Below, in pieces: positions 1-5,838 of a stretch of 10,549 nucleotides of DNA (the stretch's first letter is position 1; each line of letters starts with the position of its first letter). This DNA is from Bacteroidota bacterium (GTDB taxonomy: Bacteria; CLD3; SB21), in NCBI GenBank assembly GCA_020438245.1, contig JAGQUY010000225.1, positions 1 through 10,549 on the forward strand, given 5' to 3'. The notes beneath the pieces are model-generated. The model searched no databases. It had not been told where the DNA came from and saw only the letters and a list, made by a program, of their open reading frames with translations. Both the position numbers and the translations under genes were made by a program.

Positions 1-243
1 CCAAGTGAACAAACCATGAATGAGGATCGCATACGCAGTTGAATATGTCAGGGTAAGATAGTCGAAGGTGGTAAAACCAAGCCACCGGCTCAAAAAAGCC
101 ATTCCGGCAATCAGTCCCATGGCCGCAAAACGTGTTACGGGCTCCAGTTTGGCTTGAATGCGAAACTTTCTTCTTGCTTTGTCTTGGGCAGCAAAGTCTT
201 CATCAACCAGAATCCGACGGAGAACATCGTCGTTGGAGGCCAC
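1..243 (-). CDS. N-terminal part of an unidentified two-helix membrane protein (cut by window edge)
   Basis: I do not recognise this gene. The minus strand from base 243 to base 1 is open in one frame for 81 codons and runs off the window. It starts with GTG (243-241), whose G is also the last base of the PAP2 stop codon (TAG, 245-243), a TAGTG overlap typical of translational coupling. The first 35 residues or so are charged and soluble-looking (VASNDDVLRRILVDEDFAAQ, then a basic stretch near residues 22-28). Two hydrophobic segments follow, at about residues 37-58 and 61-81, separated by a very short turn. This charged-head plus membrane-helices layout fits the sensor region of a histidine kinase or nucleotide cyclase, or a small membrane protein, but no catalytic domain lies inside the window. 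It is the last visible gene of the minus-strand operon. The reading frame is well supported; the function is unknown. Confidence 0.6.
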   Translation of the reverse strand, partial: MASNDDVLRRILVDEDFAAQDKARRKFRIQAKLEPVTRFAAMGLIAGMAFLSRWLGFTTFDYLTLTYSTAYAILIHGLFTW

Positions 244-857
244 TAGAACAGCCTGTGAGTCTGACGGAGAATGGGCTTTCGAAAATGATGAATCAGTAAA
301 GCGCAGCCTGCACCAAGCATTGCTCCCACGAGCACGTCCGTGGGATAGTGCATGCCCATCGCCATTCGGCTGTACCCGACCGTACCGGCCCAGAGCATGG
401 ATGGCACCACAACGTACCACTTTGGATAGGCAAGGCTGGCTGACGTGGCCAGGGCAAAAGCAGCACTGGTGTGCCCGGAGGGGAAGGACGCCGATCGCTC
501 CGTACTGCCGACCGTGTGAACATTGGAGAGGGCTTTGTAGGGCCTTGTTCTATTAAACGCAGGCTTTGCCGTGTAGGTAAATACAAAATTCAACGCGAGT
601 GCGGATATAATCAATACACTGTTGTCACGCATCGCCGGATCTTTCCGGATCAATCCCGTCGCCAGAAGGCCAAGAGGTGCTGCCACTACCAGCGGCTTTA
701 CGGTATTGCTTTGAAATTGAAAGAAATGATCGCTGAAGGGGGTGTGGTGGTTGTTGATGGCCCGAAAGATACGAACGTCGGGATTCTGGGCAATCGCCGG
801 TACACCCGATGTGAGTATGAAGAATACAATGGTCGAGTGCTTAACGAGATTCTGCAT
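243..857 (-). CDS. PAP2-family lipid phosphatase, exported or membrane-bound
   Basis: Type-2 phosphatidic acid phosphatase-like enzyme, expected to remove phosphate from lipid phosphates or lipid pyrophosphates (phosphatidate, or undecaprenyl pyrophosphate in carrier recycling) on the outer face of the inner membrane. Numbered from the chosen ATG (857-855; 204 residues), all three family motifs are intact: K98-x6-R105-P106, PSGH at 126-129 with catalytic H129, and S163-R164-x5-H170-x3-D174 with nucleophile H170. Residues 1-24 (MQNLVKHSTIVFFILTSG, then VPAIAQ) look like a signal peptide, and several hydrophobic segments follow. A longer ORF reaches 944, but the extra 29 residues are hydrophilic, overlap the thioesterase gene and would bury the signal peptide. 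A GGAG stands 10 bases before the ATG at 857. The gene overlaps the thioesterase by 17 bases and the next gene by 1 base. Family assignment is firm; the substrate is not known. Confidence 0.9.
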   Translation of the reverse strand: MQNLVKHSTIVFFILTSGVPAIAQNPDVRIFRAINNHHTPFSDHFFQFQSNTVKPLVVAAPLGLLATGLIRKDPAMRDNSVLIISALALNFVFTYTAKPAFNRTRPYKALSNVHTVGSTERSASFPSGHTSAAFALATSASLAYPKWYVVVPSMLWAGTVGYSRMAMGMHYPTDVLVGAMLGAGCALLIHHFRKPILRQTHRLF

Positions 858-1260
858 TTTCCAATTTCTCCAGAAAGTCTTTTGGCGGCCGGATCGGCCG
901 TCCTTCGCTATCGGTGAACGCGTGGATCGTATGACCCTGAGCAACGAGAACCTCTTCTCTGTACAGATGGTATTCTATCCGCAACCGAACGCCGTGACGA
1001 TCTGTTATGCTCGAAGCGAGAGTAAGCAGGTCGTCGTAATGAACGGGTTTGACGTATGTACAGAACGCTTCAATCACGGGCAAAAAAATACTGTTTTCTT
1101 CAAGTTGTCTATACGGATAGCCCAGTTCTCGAATCAGTTCGTTGCGTCCAACTTCAAACCAAACAAGATAACTCGCGTGGTAGGCGACCTTCATGCTGTC
1201 TGTTTCCGCGTATCGGACGCGGATTTGAGTGGTTGACGTAAAGATAGGATTGGGAATCAA
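841..1260 (-). CDS. YbgC/4HBT-family acyl-CoA thioesterase
   Basis: Hotdog-fold thioesterase of 139 residues, the usual size of the YbgC/FadM-like 4HBT group, which hydrolyses acyl-CoA thioesters in the cytoplasm. The signature region at residues 14-39 (RVRYAETDSMKVAYHASYLV followed by WFEVGR) carries the expected catalytic aspartate, D21, and the conserved YH-x-x-YL and FE-x-x-R. The Gly usually found in the D-x-x-G turn is Lys24 here. The only start that keeps D21 is TTG at 1260-1258, which overlaps the accA TGA stop (TTGA, 4-base overlap); no in-frame ATG or GTG exists before M23. A GGGG run 4 bases upstream could be a weak Shine-Dalgarno, but coupling to accA is likely. Lying between accA and a PAP2 phosphatase, it fits a role in fatty-acid or phospholipid turnover. 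Family is firm; the acyl substrate is unknown. Confidence 0.88.
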   Translation of the reverse strand: MIPNPIFTSTTQIRVRYAETDSMKVAYHASYLVWFEVGRNELIRELGYPYRQLEENSIFLPVIEAFCTYVKPVHYDDLLTLASSITDRHGVRLRIEYHLYREEVLVAQGHTIHAFTDSEGRPIRPPKDFLEKLENAESR

Positions 1261-2213
1261 TGATCCCCGCCGGACCAGTGGCCCATCAGCGAGTACTTTT
1301 CTATTCTTTGATTGATCAGCGCATCCGAAGAAAGGTCTTCGAGCTCTGAAAAATTTCTCAATATAGCCTCTTTGACAAAAACAGTGGCGGCTTCATAGTC
1401 CCGATTGGCGCCGCCCAATGGTTCTTTGACAATTTCATCTATGATCTTCAGTCTGAGAAGATCTTCAGGGGTCAATTTCAGCGCAGCGGCAGCCTTTTCC
1501 TTGTGTTCCCAGCTACGCCACAGGATGCTTGAACAGGATTCCGGCGCAATCACGGAGTACCAGGTATTCTCCATCATGAGCAACCGGTCTCCGACCCCTA
1601 TTCCAAGCGCACCGCCCGAGGCGCCCTCCCCGATGATGACGCAAACGACAGGCACCGGAAGCTGAGCCATGACCAACAAATTTCTGGCAATCGCCTCCGC
1701 CTGACCTCTTTCTTCGGCTTCGATACCCGGGTAGGCCCCTGGCGTATCCAAAAAAGTCAGAATCGGCCGCTTGAACTTGGCAGCCAGATTCATCAACCGC
1801 ATTGCTTTTCGATATCCTTCGGGATTCGGCATGCCAAAGTTGCGATACAAATGGCTCTTGGTGTCTTTTCCTTTTTGCTGCCCGATGATCATGATTTCTC
1901 GGTCTTCAAGTTTGCCCATGCCGGCCACAATCGCATGGTCGTCTCCAAACAGTCGATCGCCATGCAATTCAACAAAACCCGGACATAGCCGTTCGATGTA
2001 GTCCAGCGACCTTGGCCTCTCCGGATGCCTGGCCAATTGCACTTTTTGCCAGGGCGTCAGGTTTCCATAAATATCCTTTTTGAGTTCTTCCAGTTTTTTC
2101 TGCAGGGCCGAAACTTCGTTGGACAGGTCCACGTTGGTGGCCATGGACTCCATTTCGCTGATTCTCTTTTCTAACTCTTCAATGGGTTTTTCAAAGTCTA
2201 AAGTAACAGGCAA
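1257..2213 (-). CDS. accA: Acetyl-CoA carboxylase carboxyltransferase subunit alpha
   Basis: Alpha half of the carboxyltransferase that moves the carboxyl group from carboxybiotin to acetyl-CoA to make malonyl-CoA, the first committed step of fatty-acid synthesis, in the cytoplasm with AccB, AccC and AccD. The protein has 318 residues, against 319 in E. coli. It opens with the typical helical segment (LDFEKPIEELEKRISEME), followed by the crotonase-like carboxyltransferase core with TPGAYPGIEAEERGQAEAIA, GEGASGGALGIGVGDRLLMM and PESCSSILWR. The start is TTG at 2213-2211, four bases after a perfect AGGAGG; it gives exactly the N-terminus expected for the family. No accD, accB or accC lies in the window. 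It follows the GT2 gene by 15 bases and shares 4 bases with the thioesterase, so it is transcribed as part of the operon. Very secure call. Confidence 0.97.
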   Translation of the reverse strand: MPVTLDFEKPIEELEKRISEMESMATNVDLSNEVSALQKKLEELKKDIYGNLTPWQKVQLARHPERPRSLDYIERLCPGFVELHGDRLFGDDHAIVAGMGKLEDREIMIIGQQKGKDTKSHLYRNFGMPNPEGYRKAMRLMNLAAKFKRPILTFLDTPGAYPGIEAEERGQAEAIARNLLVMAQLPVPVVCVIIGEGASGGALGIGVGDRLLMMENTWYSVIAPESCSSILWRSWEHKEKAAAALKLTPEDLLRLKIIDEIVKEPLGGANRDYEAATVFVKEAILRNFSELEDLSSDALINQRIEKYSLMGHWSGGDH

Positions 2214-2217
2214 GCAT

Positions 2218-2223
2218 CCTCCT
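2218..2223 (-). promoter_or_regulatory. Shine-Dalgarno site deciding the accA TTG start
   Basis: On the minus strand AGGAGG is followed by ATGC and then the TTG that opens accA. The ATG inside that spacer touches the Shine-Dalgarno site directly (zero spacing), is out of frame and ends after eight codons, so it is an unlikely start. The 4-base spacing is short but is matched exactly at tag (AGGAGG, four bases, GTG), which suggests it is normal for this genome. Confidence 0.75.
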
Positions 2224-2228
2224 ACTGT

Positions 2229-2966
2229 CTAAAGCTGTCCAAACATCGCCTTGATTCGCAGTTTCCAAACCAGCAAAAGACCTTCTTTGACGATATTGGC
2301 CGACATTTTGGACTGGCCAAGCTGGCGGTCGTAAAAGATAATACTAGTTTCACAAAGTTTAAAGCCCAGTTTCCAAATTCGGTAATTCATCTCAATTTGA
2401 AAGGAATACCCGCTTGCGCTGACCTTGGTCAGGTCGATTTGTCTCAATACCGACGCACGAAAACATTTGTAGCCGCTGGTCGCGTCCCGAACCGGAAAAC
2501 CCGTCACCATTCGGGCATACAGATTTCCAAAATAGCTGATGAGCAATCTGCTCAAAGGCCAATTGATGACGTTGACCCCGTGAAGATACCGGGAGCCGAT
2601 GACAAGATCACTCGATTGAATCTTTTCAAAAAAGTCTGGAAGATAGACCGGATCGTGGGAAAGGTCGGCATCCATCTCCAAGATATAGTCGTAGTCGTGC
2701 TGCAGTGCGAAGGTGAATCCCGCAACGTATGCTTTACCAAGGCCCTGTTTGGCCGGACGCTCCAGCAGATGCACGGCGGAATTTGTTTCGCGGATATTCT
2801 TGACGAGAGCAGCCGTTCCGTCCGGTGAATTGTCGTCCACCACCAGAATTTCCATTGCAGATACGTACCGGGATACGTCCTGTTCAAAGATCTTTGAAAT
2901 GATCGTTCCAATATTGTCTTTTTCGTTGTATGTGGGAACAACGACGAGCGCTTTTCGGTCGGGCAT
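2229..2966 (-). CDS. GT2 glycosyltransferase, polyprenol-phosphate mannose synthase-like
   Basis: Family-2 glycosyltransferase of the Dpm1 type, which transfers a sugar (mannose in characterised members) from a nucleotide sugar to a polyprenyl phosphate on the cytoplasmic side of the membrane. All hallmarks are present in 245 residues: VVVPTYNEKDN (8-18), VVDDNSPDGT (42-51), the RPAKQGLGKAYVAGF segment (70-84), the metal-binding D99-A-D101 in EMDADLSHDP, IGSRY (123-127), RDATSGYKCFR (160-170) and the C-terminal FYDRQLGQSKMS (211-222). There is no C-terminal transmembrane extension, so it is the short soluble or peripheral form. The ATG at 2966-2964 has AAGG 8 bases upstream. It begins 10 bases after the PurE-like stop. 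The product could feed the GT-C transferase elsewhere in this window. Family is firm; the sugar and lipid are inferred. Confidence 0.92.
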   Translation of the reverse strand: MPDRKALVVVPTYNEKDNIGTIISKIFEQDVSRYVSAMEILVVDDNSPDGTAALVKNIRETNSAVHLLERPAKQGLGKAYVAGFTFALQHDYDYILEMDADLSHDPVYLPDFFEKIQSSDLVIGSRYLHGVNVINWPLSRLLISYFGNLYARMVTGFPVRDATSGYKCFRASVLRQIDLTKVSASGYSFQIEMNYRIWKLGFKLCETSIIFYDRQLGQSKMSANIVKEGLLLVWKLRIKAMFGQL

Positions 2967-2976
2967 TTACGGCACC

Positions 2977-3444
2977 TTAGATAAAACTGCAGCCGTTTTG
3001 TTTGTAGAATCGAAGACGATCCCGCAGACGTTCATCGCTCAAGGAAAGAATCTGAGCGGTAAGAACTGCCGCATTCTTAGCGCCATCGGTTCCCATCCCC
3101 AGGGTTGCGACCGGCACGCCACCGGGCACCTGGGTCATAGAATATAAGGCATCCAGCCCGCCCAGCGGAGAACCCGAAACGGGAACACCGATTACCGGCA
3201 AAATGGTGTAGGCCGAAATCATGGTTACCAAAGCGGAAGCCGAAGAGGAAAATACGATGAAAAGTTTGATTCCATTTTCTTCGCTTTTTTGGGCAAGTTC
3301 CCGCAACGCGTCCGGCTCACGGATAGACAGGTTGTTTCTGTTCTCGTACCGAAGGCCAAACCGGTCGAGCAAGTCTCTGCAAGGTTGGGCAGCTTCGGTC
3401 AATTCCGGATTTTCCAATAAAATCAGTATTTCCGTTAAGTGCAT
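2977..3444 (-). CDS. PurE-fold (AIR carboxylase family) protein lacking the PurE active-site residues
   Basis: The C-terminal half is plainly PurE-like: residues 82-95 (LPVIGVPVSGSPLG), 105-119 (QVPGGVPVATLGMGT) and the NAA-x-LTAQIL stretch (124-133) match N5-CAIR mutase almost position for position. The nucleotide- and catalysis-bearing loops do not. The GS-x-SD loop is replaced by LENPEL (10-15), the SAHRTP loop by LSIREP (39-44) so the catalytic His becomes Ile41, and the glycine-rich AGAGGAAHLPGM loop by VFSSSASALVTM (64-75) without a gap. Normal PurE activity on carboxyaminoimidazole ribonucleotide is therefore improbable. The protein is 155 residues, slightly shorter than E. coli PurE (169), with no truncation of the core. 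No other purine gene is nearby. It starts 9 bases after the helical protein gene, with a weak GGA upstream. It could bind another small ligand or act structurally. Confidence 0.85.
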   Translation of the reverse strand: MHLTEILILLENPELTEAAQPCRDLLDRFGLRYENRNNLSIREPDALRELAQKSEENGIKLFIVFSSSASALVTMISAYTILPVIGVPVSGSPLGGLDALYSMTQVPGGVPVATLGMGTDGAKNAAVLTAQILSLSDERLRDRLRFYKQNGCSFI

Positions 3445-3453
3445 AGAATCCGA

Positions 3454-3939
3454 TCAGGTGTGAATCTTGGTTACGATACTAAATAACTGTTCTTCCTGCC
3501 ATTTCTTTTCACTGATCAGGCGGGTCATCAATGCCTTGGCAGAGTCCTGTTCCGCGACTGAGTGATGAAAGATATACGCATTATACATATCGTGAATTTC
3601 ATGCAAATCAAAGGAAAAAGGAACGCTGCCTACCGGTTTTGAGGCCGGCGAGGCCAACTCGGGTACGTGAGCACCGATTTCTTCCAGGCGAGTTTTCAAG
3701 ACCTCAACCATCGTCTCCTGACGGGCAATCATCTCCTCGACCTTGTCCCGCAGGAACGGATACGGGCTGTCGGCCTGACTTCGAAGATGATCCAGAATAT
3801 GCTTTTCGTGTCCGTAAAATGACGCGAGAAGACGTGACCACTCGAATTCATCGAAGTCTTTTTGTCCAAAATGGCGCGTCCACCACGCTGTTAGTTTATC
3901 CAGCGTTTTTCCTGCACCGGTTGTATCAACTTCTGCCAC
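3454..3939 (-). CDS. His/Glu-rich alpha-helical protein of unknown function (possibly ferritin-like)
   Basis: I do not recognise this family. The best start is GTG at 3939-3937, with GAGG 6 bases upstream (GAGGAATTCC, then GTG), giving 161 residues. The frame stays open to 4116, but those extra 59 residues run through the divergent intergenic region and into anmK. The sequence predicts four helices: about 12-52, 60-90, 111-140 and 143-159, with a Pro/Ser-rich linker (92-109) between the second and third, the arrangement of a ferritin-type bundle with a crossover. Polar clusters sit on the helices: H44-E45-x-H47-x3-H51, H113-E114-x-H116, H125-H126-x3-E130 and E144-x4-E149-E150. A metal-binding bundle is possible, but no exact E-x-x-H ferritin signature is seen. 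It is the first gene of the minus-strand operon and lies next to the PurE-like gene. No signal peptide is seen. Confidence 0.75.
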   Translation of the reverse strand: MAEVDTTGAGKTLDKLTAWWTRHFGQKDFDEFEWSRLLASFYGHEKHILDHLRSQADSPYPFLRDKVEEMIARQETMVEVLKTRLEEIGAHVPELASPASKPVGSVPFSFDLHEIHDMYNAYIFHHSVAEQDSAKALMTRLISEKKWQEEQLFSIVTKIHT

Positions 3940-4051
3940 GGAATTCCTCGTCTTGAATAGGAACCAATTTAAAACAATTTGCAACGGGTCGCAAGGGTGA
4001 GCTTTTGAAGGGATGAACTGGTTTATTCGATTCGGTTTATTATCTTCTACC
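3940..4051 (-). promoter_or_regulatory. Divergent intergenic region, likely promoters for both flanking operons
   Basis: This 112-base stretch separates two divergent transcription units and is AT-rich between about 3961 and 3982. For the minus-strand operon a plausible sigma70-type pair is TTGCGA with TTAAAT 16 bases downstream; a second option is TTGCAA (3979-3984, self-complementary) with TCCTAT. For the plus strand, TATTAT (4038-4043) lies 8 bases before the preferred anmK ATG, which would make that mRNA almost leaderless, but no convincing -35 box accompanies it. The boxes are eye-matched only; the regional call is stronger than any single box. Confidence 0.4.
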
Positions 4052-5218
4052 ATGCACAGACTGACTGCTATTGCAGCCAAGACCCAACGAACGATACTCG
4101 GAATCAATTCCGGCACCTCGATGGATAGTATTGATTTGGCTATGGTACGTGTCTCGGGTCACGGTCTTGGTGCGAAGATTGATCTGCTGGAACACGACGC
4201 AGAAGTTTTTCCTGATGAAATGCGTTCTCTACTTGCCAATCTGCCGTTCACGGCTGATTTGGAGGAAGCGACAAGAGCAAACGTCGCACTTGGTCACCTC
4301 TTTGCTGATGCTGTGCACACGTTTGTTCAGAAGAAGAAGTTACGAATTGAAGAAATTGATGCGATCGGCAGCCACGGTCAAACCGTCGGACATTTCCCGG
4401 AACAAACTGAGACAAGTGGTATAGAATGCCGGGCATCGTTGCAGATCGGAGATCCGTCGGTGATTGCCGTGAAGACCGGCGTTCCGACTGTCGGTGACTT
4501 TCGAATGGCCGACATTGCCGCCGGCGGATCCGGAGCCCCCTTGATGCCGTACTTTGACTTTGTTTTCTTGCGCGATGAGAAGATCTCGCGCGGTGTATTG
4601 AATATCGGAGGCATTGCCAATCTGACGATTTTGCGTGCCGGTTCAACCCTGGATAAAACCATGGCTTGGGATACGGGTCCGGGCAACATGCTGCTGGACG
4701 GCATCTCGCGTCATTTTTTCAAGGAACCCTACGATCAAGATGGAAGCCGGGCTGCAAAAGGGAAATGCATGAGCTCGGTCCTGGATGACTTGTTGAGGAT
4801 GGACTATTTTTCGAAAAGCCCTCCGAAGTCAACCGGTCGCGAAGGCTTCGGGAATTCTCTGTTGGAAAGATTGCTGAAGAAACACACCAACGTTGCTCCC
4901 GCCGACTGGCTTACAACGTTTACAGAGTTTACGGCGCGTTCCATTTATGACGAGTACAAACGGTGGTCTCCAGTCTCCGTCGATGAACTCCTTGTAAGCG
5001 GCGGCGGAGTTTATAATACCTATCTGCTGATGCGGCTACAGACGCTCTTCGGGAAAATACCCGTTCGATCGATCGAGTCCTTTGGAATTCCGCCTACCGT
5101 GAAGGAACCAATGCTGTTTGCATTTCTTGCCAATGAATGCCTGATGGACGTGCCGGCCAATCTGCCGAATGTCACCGGTGCATCAGGACGTGTTGTTCTT
5201 GGTAAAATCTGTCTGTAA
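4052..5218 (+). CDS. anmK: Anhydro-N-acetylmuramic acid kinase
   Basis: Cytoplasmic kinase that opens and phosphorylates 1,6-anhydro-MurNAc, released from peptidoglycan by lytic transglycosylases, to give MurNAc-6-phosphate for recycling. Numbered from ATG 4052 (388 residues), family motifs are the nucleotide loop GINSGTSMDSID (17-28), GSHGQTVGHFP (106-116), QIGD (131-134), GDFRMADIAAGGSGAPLMP (148-166) with presumed general-base D154, VLNIGGIANL (182-191), AWDTGPGNMLLD (205-216) and LLVSGGGVYN nearer the C-terminus. Position 161 is Ser where many members have Gln or Glu. The frame is also open from an ATG at 4013, preceded by GAAGGG with no spacing; I prefer 4052 because its MHRLTAIAAKTQRTILG start resembles other AnmK N-termini, but it lacks a Shine-Dalgarno. 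No murQ or other recycling gene is visible. Tag follows 32 bases downstream. Confidence 0.95.
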   Translation: MHRLTAIAAKTQRTILGINSGTSMDSIDLAMVRVSGHGLGAKIDLLEHDAEVFPDEMRSLLANLPFTADLEEATRANVALGHLFADAVHTFVQKKKLRIEEIDAIGSHGQTVGHFPEQTETSGIECRASLQIGDPSVIAVKTGVPTVGDFRMADIAAGGSGAPLMPYFDFVFLRDEKISRGVLNIGGIANLTILRAGSTLDKTMAWDTGPGNMLLDGISRHFFKEPYDQDGSRAAKGKCMSSVLDDLLRMDYFSKSPPKSTGREGFGNSLLERLLKKHTNVAPADWLTTFTEFTARSIYDEYKRWSPVSVDELLVSGGGVYNTYLLMRLQTLFGKIPVRSIESFGIPPTVKEPMLFAFLANECLMDVPANLPNVTGASGRVVLGKICL

Positions 5219-5240
5219 CGATTTATTACGAGATTTAAGC

Positions 5241-5246
5241 AGGAGG
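5241..5246 (+). promoter_or_regulatory. Shine-Dalgarno site deciding the tag GTG start
   Basis: A perfect AGGAGG is followed by CTGT and then GTG at 5251. This strong site fixes the tag start as GTG, since no in-frame ATG occurs before the conserved N-terminal zinc-ligand region. It mirrors the accA site in sequence and spacing. Confidence 0.75.
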
Positions 5247-5250
5247 CTGT

Positions 5251-5835
5251 GTGGAAAAATCCAAAACGCAGAAAAGACCGAGATGTTGGTGGTGTGGGGA
5301 CGATCCTCTTTATGTCAAGTATCACGATGAGGAATGGGGAGTACCCGTGCATGACGATCGCAAGCTGTTTGAAATGCTCATATTGGAAGGCTTTCAGGCC
5401 GGACTCAGCTGGATCACGATCTTGAGGAAGCGACCGCGCTTCCTCAAGGCTTTCGCCAATTTCAACGTTCGAAAGGTGGCTGCATTTACCAAGAAAGATG
5501 TTGACCGCCTTCTGAAAGACGAGGGCATTGTTCGCAACCGCTTGAAAATTGAATCTTCCATCACAAATGCACAGCAGTTTATCAAGATTCAAAAAGAATT
5601 TGGTACTTTTGACAAATATATCTGGCAATTCACCGACTTCAAGACCTATCGGGATCCAAAAGGAATGACTCGAAAACGAATCAGACCAACCTCCCCTGAA
5701 TCGGACGCATTGTCGAAGGATTTAAAGGAACGGGGATTCAAGTTTGTTGGGTCAACCATTATATATGCGCACATGCAGGCGACAGGCATGGTTGACGATC
5801 ATGTTGAAGGATGCTGGAAGTACGTCCAGAGATGA
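5251..5835 (+). CDS. tag: DNA-3-methyladenine glycosylase I
   Basis: Base-excision-repair enzyme that removes 3-methyladenine from alkylated DNA, in the cytoplasm. The 194-residue protein matches E. coli Tag (187 residues) along its length: RCWWCGDDPLYVKYHDEEWG (11-30), LFEMLILEGFQAGLSWITIL (39-58), the DEGIVRNRLKI segment (90-100) and DALSKDLKERGFKFVGSTII. The zinc ligands are present by alignment: C12 and H25 near the N-terminus, H184 and C188 in DDHVEGC near the C-terminus. There is a 10-residue basic N-terminal extension (MEKSKTQKRP) compared with the minimal form. The start is GTG, set by AGGAGG 4 bases upstream. It probably shares a transcript with anmK, an unrelated function. The gene ends 3 bases before the stop codon of the convergent glycosyltransferase, leaving no room for a separate terminator. 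Very secure call. Confidence 0.96.
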   Translation: MEKSKTQKRPRCWWCGDDPLYVKYHDEEWGVPVHDDRKLFEMLILEGFQAGLSWITILRKRPRFLKAFANFNVRKVAAFTKKDVDRLLKDEGIVRNRLKIESSITNAQQFIKIQKEFGTFDKYIWQFTDFKTYRDPKGMTRKRIRPTSPESDALSKDLKERGFKFVGSTIIYAHMQATGMVDDHVEGCWKYVQR

Positions 5836-5838
5836 CGC

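Noticed and set aside
858..944. 29-residue N-terminal extension of the PAP2 protein
   Set aside because: It would lie wholly within the thioesterase gene and place a polar, basic stretch before an obvious signal peptide; the ATG at 857 has a Shine-Dalgarno.
158..1241. Several plus-strand open frames of 61 to 164 codons across the PAP2 and thioesterase genes
   Set aside because: They lie antisense to genes with intact family motifs, have no recognisable motifs and show skewed, low-complexity composition typical of shadow frames.
2191..2217. Eight-codon minimal ORF from the ATG at 2217, out of frame with accA
   Set aside because: The ATG directly touches the AGGAGG with no spacing, so it is unlikely to be used; it ends at once and no regulatory peptide features are seen.
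2977..3444. Calling this gene purE (N5-CAIR mutase) outright
   Set aside because: The fold matches, but the catalytic His and the nucleotide-binding loops are missing, so the standard name would mislead.
3940..4116. 59-residue N-terminal extension of the helical protein
   Set aside because: It crosses the AT-rich divergent region and overlaps the anmK start; the GTG at 3939 has a well-spaced GAGG.
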